The position numbers and the translations under genes are program-made. Shown here piece after piece: positions 28,672 through 38,050 of a stretch of 64,000 nucleotides of DNA. The stretch is from an uncultured SAR92 cluster bacterium (GTDB taxonomy: Bacteria > Pseudomonadota > Gammaproteobacteria > Pseudomonadales > Porticoccaceae). The notes beneath the pieces were generated by a model. That model worked only from the letters and a program-made list of their open reading frames with translations. It searched no databases and was not told the origin of the DNA. Numbering within the stretch: the first letter of the stretch is position 1; every line of letters begins with the position of its first letter. Location: contig CABZOI010000002.1 of the NCBI GenBank assembly GCA_902527245.1, forward strand, positions 1 to 64,000, in the 5' to 3' direction.

Positions 28672-30120
28672 TTAGCTTTTTGGAAGTCTTATACTAAAGA
28701 CAGTATTTTTATTTTCGTCACATAAAACGGCGAGTTGCCCCTGATGCTGTTCTGCGATTATAAAATATGAGAATGACAGTCGTTGAGCGCTATCCATTTT
28801 TGATGGATTTTTGTTTGCAATAGAATTTGCTGGAGACTCGAAAGAGTCAAACAAATATTGCTGCTCATGATCATTCATTGGGGCTCCATTATGTTTTATT
28901 TTGATCCAAATATCTTCATAAAAAGAGGAAACTGATATATTAACTTTTGGTATGTACTCATTGGTGTCAACTTTACCCATAAAAAGGCAAGCATTTCGCA
29001 AAATACTTAAGAACACTTGTTTTAACTCGACAGCATAACAGGCGATCTGAGGTAAGTCCTTGCTGTAATCTTTCTCTATCAGCACATCATGGAAGTTAAC
29101 GCCGGAGTTAATTGATAGCACGTCTGATGCCAGCTCTAAGCTTTGATCTATTACTTGCAAAATATTTTCATTTGCCTTTGGCTGACTACCATCACTTGAA
29201 AAATTAATAAGGTTTTCAATTACCACTCTCGCTTGTTGAGCACCGATTAGACTATTATCGAGCTCTTCCATGATCTCGGATTTTTCATAACTATCTTGTG
29301 CGAGTTGCGACCTTGCCATCTTTATCGATTTAAGCATCTCACTAATGGGCATATTGACATCATGTGCCATTATTGAAGCTAATTCTCCCATAAGAGACAT
29401 TTTATCTTTTTGTATCAATTGAGTTTCAGAATTTACACGGAGTGTTATGTCGTCAATTAGTAGAACTACTCCAGTTTTTGAGCTTTCACGAAGGGGATAT
29501 ATCAAGATATCAAAGTGATACTGGCCTTTTTGACTGTACTTGATTGATACTGTAGTTTGTTTCTTTTGTGCTTCTGCTATTTTCTCTGGCCTTACCGTGA
29601 TATCAGGATAGGCGTCCCATAAATATTGGCCCATCGCATTTTTGTTCGAAATCCCAGAAATCTCCTCAGCTTTCGGATTCCACTGTGTAATACGATTCTT
29701 TTTGTCAAGTCCAATTAACATCAGTGGCATTGAGGATAAAACCTCTGCTATATATGCCTCAGATTTTTTTAACTGCCTTGCGGTAGTTAAATGCTTTTTT
29801 ACTTCACTTTCTAGCGCGTTATTAGTTTCTGACAACTTTTCGTTGGATTCTTTTAGTGTAGCTGTTCGTTCAGAGACTCTTTTTTCAAGATCTTCCTTGA
29901 TATCAATTAAATACTTATTAAACCGACTTATTTTCCTTTGGGTAAATGTTATTTTTATCAAAGCAATTAACAGTGCAATGATTAGTAGCCCACTTGAGGT
30001 ATTAGCAACATATTGCCAATTAGTGGAGCCGTCTGTTTCTCTGAATGCTGAGAAGATATCAACTTCTGCCAAGCTGTACCCTGAAAAAAACAAAAGTATT
30101 ATAATTAGAACATATTGCAT
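28672..30120 (-). CDS. Degenerate PAS sensor histidine kinase
   Basis: This 482-residue protein starts with a signal-like segment, MQYVLIIILLFFSGYSLA, then a short loop and a membrane helix (SSGLLIIALLIALIKITF), a coiled coil, a PAS domain (AEVLSSMPLMLIGLD), and a kinase core. The H-box reads MAHDVNMPI, in place of AHEINNPL. The N-box Asn is kept (SILRNACLFM), but the G1 motif is KHNG instead of DNG and the G2 glycine motif is missing. ATP binding may be impaired. ATG 30120 lies 16 bases after the DUF411 stop and gives the signal segment; longer starts overlap that gene. No response regulator is nearby. Confidence 0.8.
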   Translation of the reverse strand: MQYVLIIILLFFSGYSLAEVDIFSAFRETDGSTNWQYVANTSSGLLIIALLIALIKITFTQRKISRFNKYLIDIKEDLEKRVSERTATLKESNEKLSETNNALESEVKKHLTTARQLKKSEAYIAEVLSSMPLMLIGLDKKNRITQWNPKAEEISGISNKNAMGQYLWDAYPDITVRPEKIAEAQKKQTTVSIKYSQKGQYHFDILIYPLRESSKTGVVLLIDDITLRVNSETQLIQKDKMSLMGELASIMAHDVNMPISEMLKSIKMARSQLAQDSYEKSEIMEELDNSLIGAQQARVVIENLINFSSDGSQPKANENILQVIDQSLELASDVLSINSGVNFHDVLIEKDYSKDLPQIACYAVELKQVFLSILRNACLFMGKVDTNEYIPKVNISVSSFYEDIWIKIKHNGAPMNDHEQQYLFDSFESPANSIANKNPSKMDSAQRLSFSYFIIAEQHQGQLAVLCDENKNTVFSIRLPKS

Positions 30121-30136
30121 AATTTCTATTTTAGAG

Positions 30137-30646
30137 CTACGGGATATCCCTCGAATGCAAAAATATTTCATCCATGTTGTCCTCAAATATTGTCAGGACA
30201 ACGTAATCATCTGATCTGCCACCCATTTCCATACCAGGAGATCCAACAGGCATACCTGGAACACTCAATCCTTTGGAATTTTCAGAGGGATTTTCGAGAT
30301 ATTTCTTTATTACATCCGCGTGTATATGCCCCTCAAAAACATATCCGTCTTTTGAAATGCTTGTATGACACGATTGGTGCTTGAGATTGATTTTGTATTC
30401 ACTTTTTATTGCATTCAGATTTTGATGATCTTTTTCAATTATGTTAATCCCAGCTTCCCGCGCATGTTTTATCCATTTTTTACAACATCCACAGAAAGGG
30501 GTTTTGTGTACTGTCAGTGTCAAATTACCTTCGTTCGCTAAAGGTATTGAAGTGGAGCCAGTAAAAAATACTGCTGTTAAAAAGAACACTAAGAATTTGA
30601 TGCTGAGGTTAAACTTTATATTATTTTCCTGAATTAATTGGTTCAT
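30137..30646 (-). CDS. DUF411 periplasmic metal-binding-type protein
   Basis: The 169-residue protein has a signal peptide (IKFLVFFLTAVFFTGSTSIPLA) and then the DUF411 pattern. The Cys motif CGCC lies in KTPFCGCCKKW, a further Cys in SCHT, His residues in GHIHADVI, and the C-terminal GLSVPGMPVGSPGME. DUF411 proteins are often found with copper systems. The ATG at 30646 is chosen; the frame also has an upstream TTG. It is cotranscribed with the kinase 16 bases downstream and lies 80 bases after selO. Confidence 0.85.
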   Translation of the reverse strand: MNQLIQENNIKFNLSIKFLVFFLTAVFFTGSTSIPLANEGNLTLTVHKTPFCGCCKKWIKHAREAGINIIEKDHQNLNAIKSEYKINLKHQSCHTSISKDGYVFEGHIHADVIKKYLENPSENSKGLSVPGMPVGSPGMEMGGRSDDYVVLTIFEDNMDEIFLHSRDIP

Positions 30647-30726
30647 CGCAAAGGCCAAATCTAGTTGATCTTCTCAAGTATAGTGTCATCACTTAAATTT
30701 TCTAGTTATTTAACTTTTTTGTCGGA

Positions 30727-32208
30727 TTAAGACGAGCAACTCAGTCGTTGTGATTGTAAGTCAGTGGGAAGTGGTAGTGAATATTGATGGTATTCTTTAT
30801 GCTCCTCGTATGGGGCTTGTATTATTTTCTCGAGAACTTTAAGTTCTTGGAAGTCACCCTCTTCCGCCTTTTTTATTGCTTTCTGAGCAAGATGATTTCT
30901 GAGCGTGAATTTTGGATTAACTTCTAACATAGAACGTTGGTGCACTTTACTACTTTTGACTTTAAGCTCATAGTTTTCAAACCATTCCTTTATGTCATCA
31001 ATACTACTAAATAATTTAAGAATTTCATCTGTGAGTGATCGTGTATAACTTAACTGTCTGAAAAAGAAAGTATAGTCAACCTTGTCTCTTTGCATGATTT
31101 TGAGAAGTTCATCTTGAAATTTATAGTCAGTTGAATCATCTGAAAGACCAAGTTTTTGGTTCATAAGAGCCCTGTACTCCTTCACCAGAGCAGGCTCATA
31201 TAGTCGCAATTTTGAAATAATCTTCTCTTTTTTTATTAGTTTTGAGAAGCATGTCGCGAGAGCATTTAAATTCCAAAGGCCGACTGAAGGTTGATTATGA
31301 AAAGAGTATCTCCCGTTATAATCAGATGTGTTACATATCCACATTGGGTCATATCTATCTAAGAAACCGAAAGGACCATAGTCCAAAGTGTTACCAAGAA
31401 TACACATATTATCGGTATTCAAAACGCCATGGCAAAATCCTACGGATTGCCATTTTGCGATTAAGGAGGCTGTTTTTAAAATAGTATTCGTAAAAAATCT
31501 TTCATATTTATCTTTGAGATTATTCCACTCGGGAAAGTGTCTGTTTATTGAGTAATCAATGAGAGCAATTAAGGCATCAGGCTGCTCGGAGTAATAAAAA
31601 TGTTCCAATGAACCAAACCGAATATGATTTTTAGCGACTCTGCATAGGATTGCGCCACTTTCAATTGATTCTCTTTGAACTTTAGTATCGCTGGTAACAA
31701 GGCACAACGCTCTTGTTGTTGGTATCCCAAGACCATGCATTGCTTCAGAGCAAAGATATTCTCGAATACTGGATCTAAGCACGGCTCTCCCATCAGCGAA
31801 TCTAGAATACGGAGTTAATCCTGCTCCCTTAAGTTGAATATCCCAAAGTGATTCTATTTGCGTAGTTTGATCTTTTGTTGCCAGCTCTCCCAAGGTAATT
31901 GCTCGACCATCGCCCAATTGACCTGCCCACGTTCCGAATTGATGCCCCGAATAAACTACCGATATTGGTTTAAGACTTAATCCCGCCAAATTTCCTGACA
32001 TCAAATCTTTAGCTCTTTCTGTCTCAAAAATATTGTGTTTCAAGCCGAGTTCAATACAAAAACGTTTATTCACATGAATTAAACGTGGGTTCTCTAGTGG
32101 AGTCGGTTGACAGTTACTAAAAATATCGATGTCTTTTGAGTTGAAATGATCAAAGAAATCACTGTTGAGTGAGTTAATCAGATTATCAAATGTGTTTACA
32201 GCACTCAT
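30727..32208 (-). CDS. selO: Protein adenylyltransferase SelO (YdiU)
   Basis: This 493-residue pseudokinase-fold protein transfers AMP to target proteins and supports redox homeostasis. Motifs are YSGHQFGTWAGQLGDGRA, LKGAGLTPYSRFADGRA, and HGVLNTDNM with DYGPFGFLD. It ends LSCSS; the Cys third from the end corresponds to the selenocysteine of eukaryotic SelO. The ATG follows the preceding gene's TAA by one base, so translation is probably coupled. Confidence 0.95.
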   Translation of the reverse strand: MSAVNTFDNLINSLNSDFFDHFNSKDIDIFSNCQPTPLENPRLIHVNKRFCIELGLKHNIFETERAKDLMSGNLAGLSLKPISVVYSGHQFGTWAGQLGDGRAITLGELATKDQTTQIESLWDIQLKGAGLTPYSRFADGRAVLRSSIREYLCSEAMHGLGIPTTRALCLVTSDTKVQRESIESGAILCRVAKNHIRFGSLEHFYYSEQPDALIALIDYSINRHFPEWNNLKDKYERFFTNTILKTASLIAKWQSVGFCHGVLNTDNMCILGNTLDYGPFGFLDRYDPMWICNTSDYNGRYSFHNQPSVGLWNLNALATCFSKLIKKEKIISKLRLYEPALVKEYRALMNQKLGLSDDSTDYKFQDELLKIMQRDKVDYTFFFRQLSYTRSLTDEILKLFSSIDDIKEWFENYELKVKSSKVHQRSMLEVNPKFTLRNHLAQKAIKKAEEGDFQELKVLEKIIQAPYEEHKEYHQYSLPLPTDLQSQRLSCSS

Positions 32209-32209
32209 T

Positions 32210-33316
32210 TTAGTGTTGGATGTCGAGATCTTGTTTTTTTAGACGAGCAAGATTCTCAGCATGGAGTGAGCTAATGTAAAGCCAATCCTTTGTTTCAAGT
32301 GCACCTGTGTTGGTATGGTAAGCTCCTTTTGGATCTTGCAGGGAAATAATTACCTCACCCTCTGAATCAATTGCAAAAACATGGCTATAGTGCACTGCGC
32401 TTGGCCTTAAAAATTCTGGGAATCTTTGTATTACTTTTCGCAGATTGGGATAAGCTGAAAGAGTGTCTAAAATATTATTTCTTGGTGAGACTAATCCGAT
32501 CCAAAACCGATCATCCTTACCCCGCACAATGTTGTCCGGAAATCCTGGAAGATTTTCAATAAAAATTTCAGACGAACCAGATTTTGGACCCTTCAACCAA
32601 TACTTGTGGATTTTATATGATCCAGTTTCAGCAACAAGAAAAAAATCGTACTCATGACTCACAGCAATTCCGTTCGCAAAATTTAAACCGCTCATTAAAA
32701 CTTGGGTTACATCAGACCTAGGATCATAGACTAAAACTCTGCCATGTCCTCCATGCTCAGTGATGTCGAGGAGACTCGCTGCATAAGTGCCTCCATTTTT
32801 TGCGCTAAATTTTGTAGATGCATCACTGAAGATGATCTTCCCATCATCAGTAATGTCAACATCATCAGCATATAATATTTTTTCATTGTTAACTGAGTCT
32901 GTGAGCACTGATATTTCGTTATTAGGAGAAATTTTGAGCAAGCCTCGATATGCATCAGCGACGATAAGGTTTTCATTCTCATCGAAAACAATCCCTAAAG
33001 GACTTCCTTTCGTGTTTACCCACTTTGTAACACTGCCATTTTTGGGATTATATTTGATTATCCATCCTTCTCTGACTGCAGCGAATATTTGATTATTTAA
33101 TTCAGCTAAATCTTCTGGTCCCGACATTTCATTCAAGGGGATGAACTCGACCTTACTTAATATGTTATTAGGAGCAAATTTTCCCGTGAATCCTTCATTT
33201 CTTGGTGCATCCCAAGCAATTGGGCTAATAGGTACTGGCCAAAAACAGAGATAAGTAAAAAAAAGGGTGCTGAGAATGAGAGAGAGGTGTTTTACAGACA
33301 CAAGATTTTTGTTCAT
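32210..33316 (-). CDS. SMP-30/strictosidine synthase-like beta-propeller protein
   Basis: The 368-residue protein has an N-terminal membrane segment (LSLILSTLFFTYLCFWPVPI) and then a six-bladed beta-propeller. Repeated blade motifs are visible, such as GIVFDENENLIVADAYRGL, ANGIAVSHEYDFFLVAET and FPDNIVRGKDDRFWIG. The C-terminus resembles strictosidine-synthase and APMAP-type proteins. It is likely exported or anchored facing the periplasm and may hydrolyse lactones, but the substrate is unknown. It is the first gene of the probable minus-strand unit with selO, DUF411 and the kinase. Confidence 0.85.
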   Translation of the reverse strand: MNKNLVSVKHLSLILSTLFFTYLCFWPVPISPIAWDAPRNEGFTGKFAPNNILSKVEFIPLNEMSGPEDLAELNNQIFAAVREGWIIKYNPKNGSVTKWVNTKGSPLGIVFDENENLIVADAYRGLLKISPNNEISVLTDSVNNEKILYADDVDITDDGKIIFSDASTKFSAKNGGTYAASLLDITEHGGHGRVLVYDPRSDVTQVLMSGLNFANGIAVSHEYDFFLVAETGSYKIHKYWLKGPKSGSSEIFIENLPGFPDNIVRGKDDRFWIGLVSPRNNILDTLSAYPNLRKVIQRFPEFLRPSAVHYSHVFAIDSEGEVIISLQDPKGAYHTNTGALETKDWLYISSLHAENLARLKKQDLDIQH

Positions 33317-33481
33317 ATCAAAGTAAAATAAATTCTTCTGTTAATATTTAAGCAGTCTCGAGAGCTATGTTCAAAAGACCGAAATCTTAGTTATTGTTAA
33401 TGTGCTCTTTTGATTAACTTAGTATACTGGTACTGAAACCAATCTTACTTCGTCATCATATCAAAAATATATGGATGCCTT

Positions 33482-34577
33482 ATGGAAATTACTTCATTTA
33501 AAACAAAATTAACTGATATTCAGCAGAGGATTGAGCTCTTGAGGGGGTATCTTTGACTATGGTGCCAAAGCAGAAAGATTAGAAGAGGTTGAGTTAGAGC
33601 TTGGAGCCCCCGATGTATGGGAAAATCAGGATCACGCTCAAAAACTTGGAAAAGAAAGAGCTAGTTTGGAGTTAGTTGTTGAAACAATAAGAGATTTATC
33701 AAGAACGTTTGATGAGATCTCAGAATTACTTGATTTAGCAATTAACGAGGAAGATGAATCTACTTTTGAAGCCTTACTATCTGATACTCAAGTTCTAGAG
33801 GAAAAATTAGAGATTTTGGAATTCCGGAGAATGTTCTCCGGATCAATGGATGTAAATTCTGCTTTTGTGGATATACAATCTGGCTCTGGTGGAACCGAAG
33901 CTCAAGACTGGGCTGAGATGCTCTTAAGAATGTATCTTCGTTGGTGTGAAGCAAAGGGATTTAAAGTTGATTTGATTGAAAACTCCCCTGGTGATGTGGC
34001 AGGAATAAAAAGTGCTACTTTCGAAGTATCAGGAGAGTATGCGTTTGGCTGGCTCAGAACCGAAATCGGTGTGCATCGATTGGTTAGAAAATCTCCATTT
34101 GATTCAAGTAATAAAAGACACACCTCATTTGCCGCTGTTTTTGTATCACCTGATATTGATGATGATATAGATATTGAAATTGATCCAAGTGATGTAAGAA
34201 CAGACACCTATAGGGCATCAGGTGCGGGAGGTCAGCACGTTAATAAAACTGACTCGGCAGTGAGATTGACGCATCTTCCCACTGGAGTAGTTGTTCAAAG
34301 CCAAAGTCAAAGATCACAACATCAGAATCGAGATAAATGTTGGCAGATGCTAAGGGCAAAATTATATGAGCTCGAAGTGCAGAAGAGAAAAGATGTGGCT
34401 CAAAAAGATGAGGACAACAAGGCTGATATTGGTTGGGGAAGTCAAATTCGTTCTTATGTTCTGGATGATTCGCGTGTCAAAGATTTGAGAACGAGTGTTG
34501 AAACAAGAAATACACAAGCTGTTTTGGATGGTAGTTTAGATCAGTTTATAGTGGAATCTCTGAAAGCAGGGTTATAA
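33482..34577 (+). CDS. prfB: Peptide chain release factor 2 (programmed +1 frameshift)
   Basis: RF2 terminates translation at UAA and UGA. The product is 364 residues: 24 codons from ATG 33482, an in-frame TGA at 33554-33556, then +1 continuation at GAC 33555. The GGQ motif is in [11 protein letters not shown], and the SPF anticodon-like tripeptide is in VRKSPFDSS. The E. coli protein is 365 residues. A TATACT hexamer at 33423-33428 may be part of its promoter. lysS follows after six bases, the conserved prfB-lysS order. Confidence 0.97.
33543..33557 (+). promoter_or_regulatory. RF2 autoregulatory frameshift site
   Basis: The sequence AGGGGGTATCTTTGAC contains the internal Shine-Dalgarno-like AGGGGG, the slippery CTT codon and the TGA stop followed by C. 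Low RF2 makes the ribosome pause at TGA and slip +1 from CTT, so RF2 controls its own synthesis. It matches the canonical site nearly base for base. Confidence 0.97.
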
Positions 34578-34583
34578 TTAAAT

Positions 34584-36083
34584 ATGGATAAAAAAATATA
34601 TGAAGATGAGAATCGACTCATCTCTGAGCGGAGAGATAAGCTACAAACTATTCGTGAGAAGACGAACATCCCATTTCCAAACAATTTTAAACCTGATACT
34701 AGAGCCGCTGACCTCCAACAAGATTTTCTTGAAACATCAAAAGCAGATCTAGAATCAAGATCAGAAAAATATATTATTGCAGGTCGGTTAATTCGTAACA
34801 GAGGTGCTTTTCTTGAACTCCAAGACAGTTCTGGGAAAATTCAGTTGTATGTAAACAAAGACGCTCGAGCTTTTGTTAAGACTTTAGATTTGGGAGATAT
34901 TATTGGTGTCGAGGGCAGATTATTTAGGTCGGGGAAGGGAGATCTTTATGTCGACATGAGCAGATTTGTAATGCTGACAAAGGCACTACGTCCTTTACCC
35001 GATAAGTTTCACGGGCTTGCTGATCAAGAGCTCAGGTACCGACAACGATACGTGGATTTAATCTCTAATCCTGAAGCTAGAAATGTGTTCACTATTCGAT
35101 CGAAGTTAATCAATTATATTCGATCATTTTTCAATGAAAGAAATTTTATGGAAGTAGAGACGCCAATGCTTCAAACGATCCCTGGTGGCGCCGTAGCACG
35201 ACCATTCATAACTCACCATAATGCACTTGGTATTGATATGTTTATGCGTATTGCTCCAGAACTGTTTTTAAAAAGGCTGATAGTGGGTGGATATGACAGA
35301 GTGTATGAGATAAATAGGAACTTCAGGAACGAGGGATTATCCACTCGACATAATCCAGAATTTACAATGTTAGAATTTTATCAAGCTTATGCTGATTACA
35401 GAGATATGATGGATCTCACTGAGCAGCTGATTAAGAGTTCAGCAGAAAATGTTCTAAAAAAGCAAAAACTGACGATATCTTTAGTCGGTGAAGATGATTC
35501 AGAGAGAGATGCTATAATTGATTTGAGTCAGCCTTTTACAAGAATGTCAGTCATTGAATCTATTCTTAAATTTAATCCAACTTTTGATTCTGAGGTTCTC
35601 GATGATGTTACAAGGATCAATGAATACACTAAACGTCTCGGTATAGATGTGAAACCCTCTTGGGGATTGGGCAAGATACAGACGGAAATTTTTGAGAAAA
35701 CGGTAGAGTCTAAATTAATCCAACCAACTTTTATCACCATGTATCCTGCAGAGGTTTCACCACTAGCGAGACGAAATGATGAAAATCCTTTTGTAACGGA
35801 TAGGTTTGAATTTTTTGTTGGCGGACAAGAGATTGCAAACGGATTTTCAGAATTAAATGATCCCGAGGACCAAGCACAGAGATTTAAAGATCAGGTTAAG
35901 GAGAAGGAATTGGGAGATGAAGAGGCAATGTATTTTGATGATGACTATATACGAGCTTTAGAGTTTGGTATGCCACCTACAGCAGGTGAAGGTATAGGAA
36001 TTGATCGACTAGTCATGCTTTTTACTAATTCCACCTCTATTAAAGACGTCATTTTATTTCCTCACATGAGGCCAGAGTCTTAA
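34584..36083 (+). CDS. lysS: Lysyl-tRNA synthetase (class II)
   Basis: The 499-residue class II synthetase charges tRNA-Lys. It has the N-terminal OB fold ([18 protein letters not shown]), class II motif 2 ([18 protein letters not shown]) and motif 3 ([11 protein letters not shown]). Its length is close to E. coli LysS (505). It ends one base from the convergent ctaA, so there is no room for a separate terminator. Confidence 0.97.
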   Translation: MDKKIYEDENRLISERRDKLQTIREKTNIPFPNNFKPDTRAADLQQDFLETSKADLESRSEKYIIAGRLIRNRGAFLELQDSSGKIQLYVNKDARAFVKTLDLGDIIGVEGRLFRSGKGDLYVDMSRFVMLTKALRPLPDKFHGLADQELRYRQRYVDLISNPEARNVFTIRSKLINYIRSFFNERNFMEVETPMLQTIPGGAVARPFITHHNALGIDMFMRIAPELFLKRLIVGGYDRVYEINRNFRNEGLSTRHNPEFTMLEFYQAYADYRDMMDLTEQLIKSSAENVLKKQKLTISLVGEDDSERDAIIDLSQPFTRMSVIESILKFNPTFDSEVLDDVTRINEYTKRLGIDVKPSWGLGKIQTEIFEKTVESKLIQPTFITMYPAEVSPLARRNDENPFVTDRFEFFVGGQEIANGFSELNDPEDQAQRFKDQVKEKELGDEEAMYFDDDYIRALEFGMPPTAGEGIGIDRLVMLFTNSTSIKDVILFPHMRPES

Positions 36084-36084
36084 G

Positions 36085-37131
36085 CTAGATTTGTTCTCTC
36101 GATAGACAGCTATGAGTAATGAATAATGACACGCTTAAAAGCGCAATTGCACCAACCTGATGGGCTGCTGCAACTGGAATTGGAATATAAAATAATAGGG
36201 TACTTATCCCCAATACTACCTGAAGAGACAGAACAAATAATAAAACTGTAGTGCCGTTTTTGAGGAATCTCGGTACATTACTCCCAAGCAAAACGATTGC
36301 AAATATTACGATGAAGATTGTTAGTAGATATGCGAACATTCTGTGATTGAATTGAATAGTCGCCATATCTTCAAAAGCTGATAACCAACTTGGATTCATC
36401 GAGTATATTTGAGGTGGGATAAAAGTGTCTCCCATCAGTGGCCATGTTGGGAAAGGAATTCCAGCTCTAGTACCAGCTACCAGACCACCTGATAATATCA
36501 TTAGGAAAATTAAAAGGGTCAATGTGGAAGACATCCACTTTATGCGAGATCTAATAGCGTGATTATAATTTAAGCTTAAATCAAAGACTGTCCATAGTAT
36601 CAAGCTATATATAAATACGGCCATCCCCAAATGCGCTGTGAGCCTATACTGACTGACGTTTGGGTCATCCACAAGACCACTTTTAACCATATACCATCCG
36701 AGAACGCCTTGGAATCCTCCAAGAATGAGAAGAAGGTAAAGTCGAGGTATCAAAACAGGTGGGATTGCTTTCCTTATCGTAAAGTATAGGAGTGGGATAA
36801 AGAAAATGATGCCAATGATTCTACCGAGAATCCGATGCAGATACTCGTACATAAAGATAGGTTTAAACTCGCTTAGCGTCATTTCAAAGTTAGTTTTCTT
36901 ATACTCTGGATATTGTTGGTATTTCAAAAACATTTCCTGCCAATCATTTTCAGATAAGGGTGGTATTATGCCCATGATTGGTTTCCAATCGACCATAGAT
37001 AACCCTGAATCGGTCAATCGTGTCACACCTCCCAAAAGAATCATGCCGTAAATCACGCAAGCGCATAAGACTAGCCACCAAAAAATGGGTGCGGTATCGG
37101 GTTTTAAATGGATTAGCCGACTGCTTGTCAT
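36085..37131 (-). CDS. ctaA: Heme A synthase (CtaA/COX15)
   Basis: This 348-residue inner-membrane protein has eight predicted helices and converts heme O to heme A for aa3-type terminal oxidases. Four conserved His are visible in EYLHRILGR, TAHLGMAV, FNHRMFAY and AAHQVGAI. No cytochrome oxidase genes or ctaB are next to it. The presence of the gene implies that the organism has an aa3-type cytochrome oxidase. Confidence 0.94.
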   Translation of the reverse strand: MTSSRLIHLKPDTAPIFWWLVLCACVIYGMILLGGVTRLTDSGLSMVDWKPIMGIIPPLSENDWQEMFLKYQQYPEYKKTNFEMTLSEFKPIFMYEYLHRILGRIIGIIFFIPLLYFTIRKAIPPVLIPRLYLLLILGGFQGVLGWYMVKSGLVDDPNVSQYRLTAHLGMAVFIYSLILWTVFDLSLNYNHAIRSRIKWMSSTLTLLIFLMILSGGLVAGTRAGIPFPTWPLMGDTFIPPQIYSMNPSWLSAFEDMATIQFNHRMFAYLLTIFIVIFAIVLLGSNVPRFLKNGTTVLLFVLSLQVVLGISTLLFYIPIPVAAAHQVGAIALLSVSLFITHSCLSREQI

Positions 37132-37312
37132 ATAATTTTAGTTTGAACCTCGCTCATCAAAACGTACGGAGACTTGCGTATTTTAGACCCATTGAAACAA
37201 CAACAATGATTACTCTAACTTTCTAAGAATTAGCTTAATAAATTAACTATGCAAACATTATCGTTTGTTAATTAGTGTAAACTTTTGCTGAGCGCTGAGA
37301 TCTATTTAATTT

Positions 37313-38044
37313 ATGGCCGATTTACTTTCAAAAGCTAAGCAAAAAATTACGCCCTCTTGGCGCGATATTCTAAGTCCTGAGTTCAGCAAATCTTACTTTA
37401 CCAATTTAGAAAAATTTTTATTTGAAGAGTACTCTTCAAATAAAAAGATTTATCCGCCACCTTCAAATATTTTTAGATCCTTTTCGTCTCCAGAATTTCA
37501 TGAAGTTAAAGTGATTATATTAGGTCAAGATCCATATCATAGCGAAAAAACAGCAAATGGACTCGCATTTTCAGTTGATGAAGGTAAAAAGATACCTCCA
37601 TCATTGGTAAATATTTTTAAAGAACTAAGCAATGATTTGAACACTGGACTACCAGAGTCAGGTTGCTTAGAACTCTGGGCTCAACAAGGAGTTTTGCTGT
37701 TGAATACAGTTCTAACAGTTCAGAGTGGTGTTCCTGAGTCACACAAGGGTGTTGGTTGGGAACAGTTTACTCTGTTTGTTTTAAAGCAAATTAGTGATAA
37801 CTTGATGAATTGTGTTTTCATGTTTTGGGGAGCAAAGGCACAAAGATATGCCGATTTGGTCGATAGCACCAAGCATTTAATATTGTCTGCTGCTCACCCT
37901 TCGCCTTTATCTGCCCACAAAGGTTTTTTTGGTTGCAGACATTTTTCAAGGGCAAACAGATATCTGGCTGATATGAACAGGGACACAATTAAGTGGGACA
38001 TTATTTGCAAGGATTCAAGGCAGTATGGAATGGAGTTTGAGTGA
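37313..38044 (+). CDS. ung: Uracil-DNA glycosylase
   Basis: The 243-residue enzyme removes uracil from DNA. The active-site motif GQDPYH has Asp73, and the DNA-intercalation loop HPSPLSAHKGFFG carries the catalytic His. The length is slightly above E. coli Ung (229). It is divergent from ctaA and just before an MFS gene, 6 bases away. Confidence 0.96.
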   Translation: MADLLSKAKQKITPSWRDILSPEFSKSYFTNLEKFLFEEYSSNKKIYPPPSNIFRSFSSPEFHEVKVIILGQDPYHSEKTANGLAFSVDEGKKIPPSLVNIFKELSNDLNTGLPESGCLELWAQQGVLLLNTVLTVQSGVPESHKGVGWEQFTLFVLKQISDNLMNCVFMFWGAKAQRYADLVDSTKHLILSAAHPSPLSAHKGFFGCRHFSRANRYLADMNRDTIKWDIICKDSRQYGMEFE

Positions 38045-38050
38045 GTTAGG

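Noticed and set aside
33482-33557. prfB looks like a broken gene with an internal stop
   Set aside because: The stop is within the well-known RF2 frameshift signal; joining frames gives a full RF2.
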